Shown: positions 17,603 to 27,737, counted from the first letter of the stretch. The stretch is DNA of 64,000 nucleotides from Rhodococcus rhodnii (GCA_000720375.1 JOAA01000004.1:371458-435457); one strand, 5' to 3'. A program made the numbers and translations. Notes: generated from the letters alone by a model not told the origin.

Positions 17603-17866
17603 GTGAGTGACAAGGTCACAGTCCAGGTCCGGTACTTCGCGGGCGCGCGCGCCGCAGCCGGCATCCAGGAGGAGCTGATAGCCCTCCCAGCAGGCGCGAC
17701 AGTGGCCGACGCGGCCGGCACCATCTCCGCACAGCACGGCGAGAAGCTCGCCGGCGTCCTGACCGCGTGCAGCTTCCTGCTCGACGGCGTCGCGGTCCGC
17801 TCGACGGCCACGCGACTGTCCGACGGAGTTCAGCTGGACGTCCTCCCGCCGTTTGCCGGCGGCTGA
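17603..17866 (+). CDS. moaD: Molybdopterin synthase small subunit (MoaD/ThiS family)
   Basis: An 87-residue beta-grasp protein ending in PPFAGG. The C-terminal Gly-Gly is the residue pair that becomes the thiocarboxylate sulfur donor in molybdopterin synthesis. VRYFAGARAAAG near the start is typical of MoaD. I use the GTG at 17603; upstream in-frame starts would extend through the operator. Its partner MoaE is in the fused gene at 19.5-20.4 kb. M. tuberculosis also has moaD2 next to rpfA. Confidence 0.85.
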   Translation: MSDKVTVQVRYFAGARAAAGIQEELIALPAGATVADAAGTISAQHGEKLAGVLTACSFLLDGVAVRSTATRLSDGVQLDVLPPFAGG

Positions 17867-18007
17867 ATGGGCGTGCTCGAACGGCCCAATGGGATCGCGA
17901 CACGCATGACGCAGGTCTCACTTAGAGTGAAAAATCTCGGCTAGGAAACGAACCGATAACGGCGCCCCTACCTGGGGATATACCTTTGATCGCAGAGGGT
18001 TGCGTGA

Positions 18008-18871
<864 letters not shown>

Positions 18872-18898
18872 GTGATGATCACGGGCGGCTGAGGCCCG

Positions 18899-18936
18899 AA
18901 CCCCGGAATCCGGTGACACGACTGGATTCCGGGGTT
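18899..18936. terminator. Terminator after rpf
   Basis: AACCCCGGAATCC (18899-18911) and GGATTCCGGGGTT (18924-18936) form a perfect 13-bp stem with a 12-base loop, between two convergent genes. It can serve both directions. Confidence 0.75.
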
Positions 18937-18944
18937 CAGCCATA

Positions 18945-19421
18945 TCACCGTCGCGGTGAACGTGGCTTGCCGTCCGGCGGCATGCGGAACCACGACCAGT
19001 ACACCAAGCCCAGCCCGACGATCGCGAAACCGGCCGCGCCCACCAGGAACTCCGGCTCCGATATCGGTTCCTCGGCCAGCCGGGCGTTGCGAACCTCGCC
19101 CGAGCTCCGCACGTCGTAGCGGATCCTGACCGCGTCGCCCACAGCTCGGACGGTCTGCCACTCGCGGACGACGAACGTGGTCGTGCCGACGGTGGGTGTC
19201 TCGAACTCGACGCGCAGATCGATGCCCTTCCTGCGCTTCTCGCGCGAGACGACCGTCGCGTCGGCCTCACTCCACGTGGACTGGTCGTAGGAGAACCACA
19301 GGCTTACCCCGCCGAAGACCAGGGCGAACCCGAGGAAGAAGATCGAGAACCCGCGGGCGAACGCGCGGGACTGCCTTGGCTTCTTGGGTTTCTCGCCAAG
19401 AAAGTCCGGAGTCTCTGACAC
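18945..19421 (-). CDS. DUF3592-type membrane protein
   Basis: A 158-residue protein with two transmembrane helices, about residues 25-47 and 127-147. Between them lies a 75-residue extracytoplasmic beta-rich domain (WSEADATVVSREKRRKGID...VGDAVRIRYD), the pattern of DUF3592 proteins. Both ends are basic and cytoplasmic. The function is unknown. It lies 57 bp downstream of the mog-moaE gene on the same strand and might be its last operon member. Confidence 0.65.
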   Translation of the reverse strand: MSETPDFLGEKPKKPRQSRAFARGFSIFFLGFALVFGGVSLWFSYDQSTWSEADATVVSREKRRKGIDLRVEFETPTVGTTTFVVREWQTVRAVGDAVRIRYDVRSSGEVRNARLAEEPISEPEFLVGAAGFAIVGLGLVYWSWFRMPPDGKPRSPRR

Positions 19422-19478
19422 CAGCCTGCCCCCTTCCAGCTGCTGAACCAGACAAGATCGCAGCCGGGACGTCAGGCG

Positions 19479-20399
19479 TTACGGACAGTTGACCCACTCG
19501 TCCGTGCCGTCGGTGAAGGTCTGGTGCTTCCAGATCGGCAGCTGCCGCTTCACCTCGTCGACCAGGTCCGAGCACGCCGCGAACGCCTCAGCGCGATGCT
19601 CCGCCGAGACCGCGCAAGCCAGGGCCACGTCGCCGATCTGCAAGTCACCGATCCGGTGGCTCACGGCGATGCCGCGCAAACCCGGCCGGGACCCGGCGAC
19701 TTCACCGGCCACGCGTTCGATCACCTCGGCCGCGCTGGGGTGGCCGCTGTAGGACAGTTCGCGGACGCTCTTGTTCCGGTCGTGGTCACGGACCACGCCG
19801 CCGAAGGTCACCACGGCTCCGGCCGCCCGGTCGGCGACGACCTCAGCGTGTTCCTCGACCGACAGGGGCTCCTCGGTCACGACCGCCCGGATGACCCGGG
19901 CGGGCACGATCTGGCCCTGCTGGCGCTCGTGGTCACCGCCGCTGAGCTGGTCCACCGCGTGGTCGAGCACTCCTTCGAGCACGCCGAGGCCGTCCCGTAC
20001 GCCGCCGGTCGACCCCGGCAGGTTGATGACCAGCGTCTTTCCCGCCACTCCGGCGAGTCCACGGGACAATGCCGCGGTCGGGACCTCGGGCTGGCCCGCC
20101 GCGCGTACGGCGTCGGCCAGGCCCGGGATCTCGTAGTCCAGCACCGAGGACGTGGCCTCGGGCGTGCGGTCCGTCGGCGTGATGCCCGTCCCGCCCGTCG
20201 TGATGACGACATGCACCCCGGATGCGACGGCCTCGCGGAGCGCTGCGGCGACCGGTCCGCCGTCGGGGACGACGACGGGCGCGGGTACGTCATAGCCGCG
20301 GACTCGCAGCCAGTCGACGATGATCGGGCCGGTGCGGTCCTCGTAGACGCCCGCTGCCGCCCTGTTCGATGCCGTGATTACCCGCGCCGTGCTCGTCAT
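19479..20399 (-). CDS. Fused Mog/MoaB and MoaE molybdenum cofactor protein
   Basis: A 306-residue two-domain protein. Residues 1-150 are a MogA/MoaB-type molybdopterin adenylyltransferase domain (TTGGTGITPTDRTPEAT, INLPGSTGGVRDGL). Residues 165-306 are MoaE, the large subunit of molybdopterin synthase (GAVVTFGGVVRDHDRN, HRIGDLQIGD, and the catalytic Lys in PIWKHQ). It would insert sulfur into precursor Z with MoaD and then activate molybdopterin. In M. tuberculosis mog and moaE2 are adjacent separate genes. I start at the ATG at 20399; an upstream TTG is possible. It lies 12 bp after the malic enzyme stop. Confidence 0.9.
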   Translation of the reverse strand: MTSTARVITASNRAAAGVYEDRTGPIIVDWLRVRGYDVPAPVVVPDGGPVAAALREAVASGVHVVITTGGTGITPTDRTPEATSSVLDYEIPGLADAVRAAGQPEVPTAALSRGLAGVAGKTLVINLPGSTGGVRDGLGVLEGVLDHAVDQLSGGDHERQQGQIVPARVIRAVVTEEPLSVEEHAEVVADRAAGAVVTFGGVVRDHDRNKSVRELSYSGHPSAAEVIERVAGEVAGSRPGLRGIAVSHRIGDLQIGDVALACAVSAEHRAEAFAACSDLVDEVKRQLPIWKHQTFTDGTDEWVNCP

Positions 20400-20411
20400 T
20401 GCCGCCAATCC

Positions 20412-21794
20412 TTAATGCTGAGCGGCCTTGCGGACCGCTTCGGCGACCGCGGGTGCGACCGCCGCGTCGAAGACGCTGGGCACGATGAACGACGCGTTGA
20501 TCCGCTCACCGTTCGACACGTCCGCGATCGCGTCGGCCGCGGCCAGCAGCATGTCGTCGGTGATGGTCCGCGCGTGCGCGTCCAGCAGTCCACGGAAAAC
20601 GCCCGGGAAGGCCAGCACGTTGTTGATCTGGTTCGGGTAGTCGCTGCGCCCGGTCGCCACGACCGCCGCGTACTGCTGCGCCTCGATCGGGTCGATCTCC
20701 GGGTCCGGGTTGGCCAGCGCGAACACGACCGCGTCCTTGGCCATCGTCTTGACCTGCTCGGCACCGAACAGGTTCGGCGCGGAGACACCAATGAACACGT
20801 CCGCACCGACCAGTGCGTCGTGCAGGGAGCCGGACATGCCGTCCTTGTTGGTGTTCGCCGCGATCTGCTCGAGGTTCGAGTCCAGGTCACCGCGGTCGGC
20901 GTGCACGATGCCGTTGATGTCGACCGCGACGATGTCGGCGGGCTTGCGGTGCAGCAGCAGCCGGATGATCGCCGAACCCGCCGCGCCGACCCCGCAGACC
21001 ACGATCTTGCACTGGTCAAGGGACTTGCCGACGACCTTCAGCGCGTTGCGCAGCGCCGCGACCACGACGATCGCCGTGCCGTGCTGGTCGTCGTGGAAGA
21101 CCGGGATGTCCAGCTTCTCGCGCAGCCGGGCCTCGATCTCGAAGCAGCGCGGCGCCGCGATGTCCTCGAGGTTGATGCCCGCGTAGGCCGGGGCGATCAG
21201 CTCCACGGTCCGGATGATCTCGTCGGTGTCCTGCGTGTCCAGCACGATCGGCCACGCGTCCACGTCCGCGAACTTCTTGAACAGCACGGCCTTGCCTTCC
21301 ATCACCGGAAGGGCCGCGGCCGGGCCGATGTTGCCCAGACCCAGCACCGCGGAGCCGTCGGTCACCACAGCGACCGTGTTGCGCTTGATGGTCAGCCTGC
21401 GTGCGTCCTCGGGGTTCGCCGCGATCGCCTGGCAGACCCGCGCGACACCTGGCGTGTAGGCGCGAGAGAGGTCGTCACGGTTGCGAAGCGCGACCTTGGA
21501 GTGCACCTCGAGCTTTCCACCGAGGTGGATCAGGAACGTCCGGTCGGAGACCTTGCGGACCGCGACTCCGGGCAGCTCACCCAGTGCCTCGGTGATCTCG
21601 TTGGCGTGCTCGGCGGACGTCGCGTTGCACGTGATGTCCACGACCACGCGGTCGGCGTGCGACTCGACGACGTCGAACGCCGTGATGACGCCGCCTACCC
21701 GGCCGACGGCCGAGGTCAGGTCGCCTGCGGCACTCGCCGACGGCGGGGCCTCGACCCGGATGGTGATCGAATAACCAGGACCGGGCACTGGCAT
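20412..21794 (-). CDS. NAD(P)-dependent malic enzyme with N-terminal ACT domain
   Basis: A 460-residue enzyme that decarboxylates malate to pyruvate. Residues 7-80 form an ACT-type regulatory domain ([20 protein letters not shown]). The catalytic part has the Tyr motif [12 protein letters not shown], the metal site [11 protein letters not shown], the nucleotide fold [17 protein letters not shown], and ANPDPEI and [16 protein letters not shown]. The length and ACT domain match the bacterial short form, often regulated by amino acids or acetyl-CoA. It is the middle gene of a leftward operon with a 61-residue protein upstream and mog-moaE downstream. Confidence 0.9.
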   Translation of the reverse strand: MPVPGPGYSITIRVEAPPSASAAGDLTSAVGRVGGVITAFDVVESHADRVVVDITCNATSAEHANEITEALGELPGVAVRKVSDRTFLIHLGGKLEVHSKVALRNRDDLSRAYTPGVARVCQAIAANPEDARRLTIKRNTVAVVTDGSAVLGLGNIGPAAALPVMEGKAVLFKKFADVDAWPIVLDTQDTDEIIRTVELIAPAYAGINLEDIAAPRCFEIEARLREKLDIPVFHDDQHGTAIVVVAALRNALKVVGKSLDQCKIVVCGVGAAGSAIIRLLLHRKPADIVAVDINGIVHADRGDLDSNLEQIAANTNKDGMSGSLHDALVGADVFIGVSAPNLFGAEQVKTMAKDAVVFALANPDPEIDPIEAQQYAAVVATGRSDYPNQINNVLAFPGVFRGLLDAHARTITDDMLLAAADAIADVSNGERINASFIVPSVFDAAVAPAVAEAVRKAAQH

Positions 21795-21819
21795 GACTTG
21801 CTCCCCGCGAAAGAACGAT

Positions 21820-22005
21820 TTATTTGTTGATCTCCGTGACCGGGTGCTGGTAGCCGAGGTCCTCGACGGGCAGCGGGAAGGTCACGTCACCGAAGGGCGA
21901 CAGCGCGCCCTGCATGTCCGCCGCGAGTTCGCTGACCGGATGCGCGGCGTTGACCGGCTTCTCGGGCCAGGTTGGGTCGATCCGGTCCGGGTTGACCTTG
22001 GCCAC
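21820..22005 (-). CDS. Small conserved-looking protein, 61 residues
   Basis: Begins VAKVNPDRIDPTWPEKP and ends QHPVTEINK. The GTG at 22005 has a strong GAGGAGG six bases upstream, which argues for a real gene. It has no membrane helix or Cys. It is acidic and Pro-rich, with a central SELAADMQGALSPFG helix. I recognise no family; by position it may correspond to the small gene Rv0863 beside Rv0862c in M. tuberculosis, but I cannot verify this. It precedes the malic enzyme gene by 25 bp, same strand. Confidence 0.65.
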   Translation of the reverse strand: MAKVNPDRIDPTWPEKPVNAAHPVSELAADMQGALSPFGDVTFPLPVEDLGYQHPVTEINK

Positions 22006-22108
22006 CGAACTCCTCCTCGAAGTGCTCGCCCGCTTGTCGATGCGGAAATCCGCCCGTACGGTACCCGACCTCGCACCTGCCGGAGCACGCGCGTATACCG
22101 TGGTCAGG

Positions 22109-24373
22109 GTGTCAGTCTCCACGTTAACCGAGTGGCTGCGCGAGCGGGATGACGCCGCGTTGGCCCGGCTGCTCGGTGCGCGCCCGGACCTGGCGACGCC
22201 GATACCTGCGGACACGTCCGTTCTGGCGACCAGAGCAGGCAGTCGGGCGTCCGTCGCACGCGCGGCCGAATCGCTGGACACCTTCACGTTGACCGTGCTG
22301 GACGCGCTGCTGTTGTGCGACGCGGACACCCGTGCGGTCACGCTGGCCGAGGTGACCGCGATGCTTGGCGCGAAAGTGCCACGAAAACGGGTCCGTGAGG
22401 CGTTGGCCACGTTGGTCGATCTGGCCTTGGCGTGGGGTTCGGACGACGCGCTGAGCGTCGTGCCGTCGGCGCGGGAGGCGGCCGGGATGTTCCCCGGCGG
22501 GCTGGGCCGCCGGTCGTCGGAACTGGACGGCAAGGACCTGACCGGCGTGCTGGCCGGACTGTCCGAACCGGAGCGCAGGCTGCTGGCCACGCTCGCCGAG
22601 GGCCAGCCGACCGGCCGCAGCCGGGACGCGAACACGATCGTACCGCTCGAGCAGGCCGAGACGCCGGTGCAGAAACTGCTGGCACGTGGGCTTTTGCTGC
22701 GCCTGGACGCCGAGACGGTCGAGCTGCCGAGGCAGGTCGGGCTGGCACTGCGCGGGGCGAACCCGATGGGTCAGGTCAAGGTCAACCCGCCGCCGGTGCA
22801 GACCACCGCACGCAATCTGTCCACTGTGGATTCCACGGCGGCCGGTGAGGCGATGGAGCTGATCCGGCACACCGAGTCACTGATCGCGGCGTGGTCCGAG
22901 GATCCGCCTGCCGTGCTGCGGGCGGGCGGGCTCGGCGTCCGGGACATCCGCAAGGTGGCCCGTGAACTGCAGGTCGACGAGGCGCGGGTGACGCTGATCG
23001 CCGAGCTGGCGCTTGGTGCGGGGTTGGTGATCGCGACCGACACGACCTCGCCGCAATGGGCTCCGACGACTCAGGCGGACGTGTGGCTCGTGGCCTCGCC
23101 GTCGCAGCGCTGGGCGACGCTGGCCGCGTGCTGGCTGGAGCTGCCCCGGCTGCCTGGGCTCGCGGGCAGCAAAGACTTGCGGGACAAAGTGATCGCTCCG
23201 CTGTCCGAGGAACTGCGGCGGCCGCTCGCGCCCGCGTCCCGGCGCCGGGTCCTCGACGCGTTGGGCGAGTTCGAGCCGGGCACCGGGGTGGATTCGGTGG
23301 ACGACCTGGCCGGGCTGTTGGCCTGGCGGGCGCCGCGGCGGGGCGGGCGGCTGCGTGACGACCTGGTGCACTGGACAGTCCGCGAGGCGCAAGCGCTTGG
23401 CATGGTCGCGTTCGGCGCGTTGACGTCACCGGCCCGCGCCCTCGTGGAGGACGGCCCGGCCGCCGCGGCAAAGCAGATGGCCGAGGCCATGCCGACGGCC
23501 GTGGATCACGTGTTGGTGCAGGCAGACCTCACGGTCGTCGCGCCGGGTCCCTTGGAGCAAACGCTCGCGCACGAGATCAACCTGGTGGCGGACGTCGAAT
23601 CCGCCGGTGGCGCAACGGTTTACCGGATCAGCGAGACCTCGGTCCGGCGCGCGTTGGACGCCGGTCGAACGTCGACCGACCTGCACGAACTGTTCCGGAC
23701 ACGGTCACGAACGCCGGTCCCGCAGGGGTTGACGTACATGATCGACGACGTCGCCCGCAGGCACGGCCGGCTGCGCGGAGGCGCGGCGATGTCGTTCCTG
23801 CGCTGCGACGACGAGACGTTGTTGGCCGAAGTGGCGGCAAGTCCTGCCGGTGCGCGGTTGGAGTTGCGCAAGATCGCGCCGGGTGTGCTGGTCAGCCCGG
23901 TGCCGTTGGCGGACGTGCTGGAAGAGTTGCGGGCAGCGGGTTTCGCACCGTCCGCCGAGGACTCCGACGGCCGGCTGATGGATCTGCGGCCGAGTGGGCT
24001 AAGGGTTCCGTTGCGGCAACGTCCGAAAGGCACGGCGATCCCCAAGCCGCCCAGCCAGGAGCAGCTCGCGGACCTGGTCAGCGCGATGCGCGCGGGCGAC
24101 AAGGCCGCCGCGACCCGTCGCGGCAGGACCGTCGCACTGGCCGGCGGCCGAGGCGCGGACACCTCGGAAACCCTTGCCCTGCTTCAGGAAGCAGCCGCGC
24201 AGGGCCGAAGCGTGTTCATCGGGTACGTCGACGGCAACGGCACCGCGAGCCAGCGCGTGATCGAGCCGATCCGAGTCGGTGCGGGAGTCCTGGAAGGACT
24301 GGACTCGACCCGTTCGGAGACGCACAGGTTCGCCCTGCACCGCATCACATCAGCCTCCCTAGTGGAGGACTAA
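22109..24373 (+). CDS. Helicase-associated (XPB/Ssl2-like) protein with C-terminal WYL-like domain
   Basis: A large soluble protein of 754 residues. It lacks Walker motifs, so it is not itself a helicase. The central and C-terminal parts match the helicase-associated Helicase_C_3 region of Rv0862c-type proteins (LVQADLTVVAPGPLEQTLAH, then EINLVADVESAGGATVYRI). The last 70 residues (VFIGYVDGNGTASQRVIEPI ... FALHRITSASLVED) look like a WYL ligand-sensing fold. In mycobacteria it lies beside the XPB helicase gene ercc3; here that gene is 19 kb away. A GTG at 22100 is an alternative start. Confidence 0.75.
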   Translation: MSVSTLTEWLRERDDAALARLLGARPDLATPIPADTSVLATRAGSRASVARAAESLDTFTLTVLDALLLCDADTRAVTLAEVTAMLGAKVPRKRVREALATLVDLALAWGSDDALSVVPSAREAAGMFPGGLGRRSSELDGKDLTGVLAGLSEPERRLLATLAEGQPTGRSRDANTIVPLEQAETPVQKLLARGLLLRLDAETVELPRQVGLALRGANPMGQVKVNPPPVQTTARNLSTVDSTAAGEAMELIRHTESLIAAWSEDPPAVLRAGGLGVRDIRKVARELQVDEARVTLIAELALGAGLVIATDTTSPQWAPTTQADVWLVASPSQRWATLAACWLELPRLPGLAGSKDLRDKVIAPLSEELRRPLAPASRRRVLDALGEFEPGTGVDSVDDLAGLLAWRAPRRGGRLRDDLVHWTVREAQALGMVAFGALTSPARALVEDGPAAAAKQMAEAMPTAVDHVLVQADLTVVAPGPLEQTLAHEINLVADVESAGGATVYRISETSVRRALDAGRTSTDLHELFRTRSRTPVPQGLTYMIDDVARRHGRLRGGAAMSFLRCDDETLLAEVAASPAGARLELRKIAPGVLVSPVPLADVLEELRAAGFAPSAEDSDGRLMDLRPSGLRVPLRQRPKGTAIPKPPSQEQLADLVSAMRAGDKAAATRRGRTVALAGGRGADTSETLALLQEAAAQGRSVFIGYVDGNGTASQRVIEPIRVGAGVLEGLDSTRSETHRFALHRITSASLVED

Positions 24374-24386
24374 CCCCCAACATAGC

Positions 24387-24543
24387 CGTGTCCACCTTTC
24401 ACGCACCGCGTGTCCACCATTCCGGCACACCGAGTTGACCTTTCCAGCACACCGAAATCGCACAAGGTGCGAACTCATGGTGCCGCAACGTGCATTTCAT
24501 GGTGCTCGAGTGGTGGACACACCGTGCTGGAACGGTGGACACG
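24387..24543. repeat. Short tandem units forming a large inverted repeat
   Basis: Units of about 22-24 bp with the theme CGTGTCCACC-N-TTCC-GCAC-ACCG start at 24387 and 24409; a third, diverged unit follows at 24433. The reverse complement (TGGTGGACACACCGTGCTGG, then AACGGTGGACACG) lies at 24511-24543. The whole can fold into a long hairpin. It fills the gap between two convergent genes and may work as a bidirectional terminator. It is unrelated to the GTGAGTGG repeat. Confidence 0.6.
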
Positions 24544-24549
24544 GGTGGG

Positions 24550-25440
24550 CTAGGCGGCGAGTGCGGCGTGCACTGCTTGGCGGCCGAGCATCACGGCTTT
24601 GCGCAGGAGTTCCGTGTCGCGTTCCAAAGGGGATACTGTCGGGGCGTCGCTGGGCGGGCGAATCGACATGACCGTAGGAAGTTCGGTCAGCAGCTGTTCG
24701 TCCGCGATGTCGCGGGGATACTGCTGGACCCAGACGCTTCGCAAGCCAGGCAACGCCCGTGGCACGACCATGCTGTGCATGCGGCGCGGTTTCGTCGGAC
24801 GCTCGGTCGCGCGCCGGGTGCGGAGCATCAGGACGTGTGTCGCGCCATTGGCAAGGGCCGTACGGAAAGGAAGCGGCTCGGCCACGCCGCCGTCGACGTA
24901 ACGCCTGCCTGCCAGGAAAACCGGCTTACCGGCGAGAACGGGCATGCACGCGGTGGCGCGCAGCGCGGTCTTCAGGTCTTCGACCTTCCGGATGTACGGC
25001 CGCAGGTCGACCGGCCTGCCGGTTTCGGCGTCCGTGGCCATCGGGTGGTAGCTCACCGGATTGGCCAGGATGGCCGGGAAATCCATCGGTGTCAGTTCTT
25101 CGTAGACGGTGTTCACCAGGAACTTCGTGTCCAGCACGGGTCTGCCGCGCAAGAACCGCCACGGGTTGATGACCTGGTGCATGATCTCCGGATCCCACCA
25201 GCCGCGCATTCCGGACAAGGCACGCCCGGACAGCAGCCACGCGCCGTTCAACGCACCGGCGGAAGACCCGTACACGGCATCGAAACACCTGGTCAGGCCG
25301 AGCTCTTCGAGGGCCATCACCATGCCGCTCGAATACGTTCCCCTGCTGCTGCCGCCTTCGATCGCCAGCGCGATACGGAATCCGTCGGCCCGATAACCGG
25401 GGCGGCTGCCGTCCGCGTGACGACGGGATATGAGACGCAT
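24550..25440 (-). CDS. Patatin-like phospholipase
   Basis: A Ser-Asp dyad lipid acyl hydrolase of about 296 residues. The oxyanion motif is GGSSRG, the nucleophile elbow is GSSAG (Ser about residue 62), and the catalytic Asp is in DGGVAEPLPF (about residue 185). There is no signal peptide, so it should act in the cytoplasm or on the inner membrane face. I use the ATG at 25440; a GTG at 25452 is also in frame. It is divergent from a second patatin gene with about 40 bp between starts, so their promoters must overlap. Confidence 0.85.
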   Translation of the reverse strand: MRLISRRHADGSRPGYRADGFRIALAIEGGSSRGTYSSGMVMALEELGLTRCFDAVYGSSAGALNGAWLLSGRALSGMRGWWDPEIMHQVINPWRFLRGRPVLDTKFLVNTVYEELTPMDFPAILANPVSYHPMATDAETGRPVDLRPYIRKVEDLKTALRATACMPVLAGKPVFLAGRRYVDGGVAEPLPFRTALANGATHVLMLRTRRATERPTKPRRMHSMVVPRALPGLRSVWVQQYPRDIADEQLLTELPTVMSIRPPSDAPTVSPLERDTELLRKAVMLGRQAVHAALAA

Positions 25441-25483
25441 AACAGGGTGCACAGATCAAGTTTGACATGGGAAGAATGGGGGT

Positions 25484-26248
25484 ATGCGCGCACTTGTCCT
25501 TGGCGGTGGTGGGATCGCCGGTATCGCATGGGAAGTCGGGATCCTGTACGGGCTCGGCGAAACCGTCCTCGATGTCGACATGATCGTGGGAACGTCGGCG
25601 GGTTCGGTGGTCGCCGCGGCACTCGGCCACATCTCGCCGGCCGAGGCCTACCAGCGGCAAACCACTCCGGCGCCGCCGTCGGCAGGCAACGCCACCGGCC
25701 CGGTGCCGGACATCGAGAAGCTGATGGAACTGTTCGGCAAGGCGTACAGCCTGCCCGCCGACGAGGCCGTGCGAATGGTGGCCGATGTCTCGTTGAACAC
25801 CGAGACGATGCCCGAAGAGGCGTTCGTGAACCTGATCGGCGGGAACCTGCCGTCGTCCGAATGGCCGGACCGCGACATCTCAGTGGTCGCCTACGACACA
25901 GGCTCGGCGCAGCGCATGGTGTTCACCCGCGATTCCGGTGTGGACCTCGGGCTCGCCGTCGCGGCGAGTTGCTCCGTGCCAGGCGTCTTCCCGCCGATCA
26001 CGATCGACGGGAAACGCTACATGGACGGCGGAATCCGGATGTCCAACAACGCCGACCTGGTCGCCGAGTACGACGAGATCCTGATCGTCGCACCGATCAC
26101 GGAACTCGCGCCACCGCCGAACGCGACGGTGATCACGCCGGACCCCGAGGCCCTCGCCGCGATGGGCGGGAACGTGCTCGACCCGGCAAGCCGGATCCCC
26201 AGCGCCGAGGCCGGACTGCGGCAAGGCCGGTCCATAAAGCTGCACTGA
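25484..26248 (+). CDS. Patatin-like phospholipase (RssA-like)
   Basis: A 254-residue patatin. The glycine-rich loop LGGGGIAGIAWEVG is at the N-terminus, the nucleophile elbow GTSAGS at about residue 37, and the Asp in MDGGIRMSNNADLV at about residue 186. It is shorter than the divergent neighbour and of a different subfamily, so the pair is not a recent duplication. Its substrates are probably membrane phospholipids. It is followed 42 bp later by an amidohydrolase gene on the same strand. Confidence 0.85.
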   Translation: MRALVLGGGGIAGIAWEVGILYGLGETVLDVDMIVGTSAGSVVAAALGHISPAEAYQRQTTPAPPSAGNATGPVPDIEKLMELFGKAYSLPADEAVRMVADVSLNTETMPEEAFVNLIGGNLPSSEWPDRDISVVAYDTGSAQRMVFTRDSGVDLGLAVAASCSVPGVFPPITIDGKRYMDGGIRMSNNADLVAEYDEILIVAPITELAPPPNATVITPDPEALAAMGGNVLDPASRIPSAEAGLRQGRSIKLH

Positions 26249-26290
26249 AGTCGCGCGCGCCGTCACGCGGTTACGGATACTGTCCGGCCT

Positions 26291-27661
26291 GTGGCTAAAC
26301 GACTGTTCGTACTGACGTTGGCGCTGGTCATCGGCACCGTGTTCCTGGTCGGCATGGGCCGGGACCGTGTCGACGAGGCAGCGGGCGGACGGACACTGAT
26401 CCGCAACGCGTCGATGGTGCTCACCATGGATCCGGCGTTGGGCACAGTGGAGAACGCCGACGTGCTCATCGACGGCGACCGGATCACCGCGGTCGGCCCG
26501 GGAGTGGATGCGAGTCGTGCCAAGGTGATCGACGGCCGAGGCAAGATCGTCATGCCTGGATTCGTCGACGTGCACACGCATCTGTGGCAGTCGCTGATCC
26601 GAGGCTGCGCCACGGACAAAGAACTCAACGGCTGGCTCGGCGGCTGTGTCCTGCCGCTGCAGGGTTCACCGGTGAACGGTGCCGACGCCTACGCAGGCAC
26701 CCGGCTGTCCACGCTGGACGCGATCTCAACCGGCGTGACGACGGTGACGGACTGGTCCCACGCGTTCAACGCGGACTTCGCCCGTGGCAACCTGCAGGCG
26801 CTGGTGGACTCGAAGCAGCGGTTCGTGTTCGCGTTCATGGCGGGCACGGATCCGTGGATCGCCCCGGAGGTCCGCCGGGTTCAGAAGGACGTCATCGCTC
26901 CGAACCCGTTGGCGCACCTGATGATCGGCACGCATCCGGCGAACTGGAACGTGGCGAACGTCGAAGCGTCGGAGAAACTGTCGCGAGAGCTCGGCGTGCC
27001 GTTGAACGTGCATCTGCTCGAGTCCAAAGCAGACCCGGCGACCGACCAGATGGGAGTCTTGCGGCGCGCGGGAGCTCTGCGGCCCGGGTTGCTGGCGAAC
27101 CATCTGGTTCACGTGACCGACGCGGAGCTGGATGAGCTTGCGGCACATGATGTTCGTGTCGCGCACAACCCGCTTTCCAACATGCGCCTGGCTTCCGGGG
27201 TGGCGCGGGTGCCGGAGATGAAGGCCCGCAACATGAAGGTGGGCCTCGGGTTGGACGGCGGGACGAATGACACGTCCGACATGTTCAACGACATGCGGGC
27301 CGCGGTCGGCTTGCAACGTGCCCAGTCCACGGATCCGGCCCGGTATCCCACGCCTGCCGACGTGCTGCGGATGGCGACGCTCGGTGGGGCCGAGGCGCTC
27401 GGGCTGGACAAGGAAATCGGTTCACTGACTCCAGGCAAGAAAGCCGACCTGCAGGTGATCGACACGCAGGCGCTGAACTTCGCACCCAAGGTGGACTGGG
27501 CAAGCCAGCTCGTATTCAACACGCAGCCGGTGAACGTCCAGTGGGTGTTCGTGAACGGTGTCGCGCTGAAGAAGGACGGCAAAGTCACCGGTGACAACGG
27601 CCGGGTCATCGCGGACGCACAGGCGGCCGCCGACCGCGTGCGGAAGTACCTCGGCCGCTGA
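26291..27661 (+). CDS. Membrane-anchored amidohydrolase (chlorohydrolase/cytosine-deaminase type)
   Basis: A 456-residue metal-dependent hydrolase with a GTG start. Residues 4-23 form one hydrophobic segment, a signal anchor or uncleaved signal peptide, unusual for a family that is mostly cytoplasmic. Metal ligands: DVHTHLWQS (about residue 98), the His of NVHLLESKAD (about 240), HLVHVTD (about 276) and Asp in GLDGGTND (about 320). The C-terminus has SLTPGKKADLQVID, typical of the Atz/Trz/guanine-deaminase superfamily. The substrate, probably an aminated heterocycle, is not readable. Confidence 0.8.
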   Translation: MAKRLFVLTLALVIGTVFLVGMGRDRVDEAAGGRTLIRNASMVLTMDPALGTVENADVLIDGDRITAVGPGVDASRAKVIDGRGKIVMPGFVDVHTHLWQSLIRGCATDKELNGWLGGCVLPLQGSPVNGADAYAGTRLSTLDAISTGVTTVTDWSHAFNADFARGNLQALVDSKQRFVFAFMAGTDPWIAPEVRRVQKDVIAPNPLAHLMIGTHPANWNVANVEASEKLSRELGVPLNVHLLESKADPATDQMGVLRRAGALRPGLLANHLVHVTDAELDELAAHDVRVAHNPLSNMRLASGVARVPEMKARNMKVGLGLDGGTNDTSDMFNDMRAAVGLQRAQSTDPARYPTPADVLRMATLGGAEALGLDKEIGSLTPGKKADLQVIDTQALNFAPKVDWASQLVFNTQPVNVQWVFVNGVALKKDGKVTGDNGRVIADAQAAADRVRKYLGR

Positions 27662-27697
27662 AAAACCGGAGTTGATCAACCGGCGGGCACACCGAAA

Positions 27698-27724
27698 CGG
27701 CTGTCGCCGACGAGGCGACAGCCG
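27698..27724. terminator. Bidirectional terminator hairpin
   Basis: CGGCTGTCGCC (27698-27708), a 5-base loop and GGCGACAGCCG (27714-27724) form a perfect 11-bp stem between the amidohydrolase and the last conservon gene, which converge. Confidence 0.75.
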
Positions 27725-27737
27725 CTGGTGAGAACAG

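Noticed and set aside
19524..21830. Very long plus-strand frame of 768 codons
   Set aside because: It is antisense to mog-moaE and malic enzyme, which have clear families; G/C-rich third positions keep the opposite frame open.
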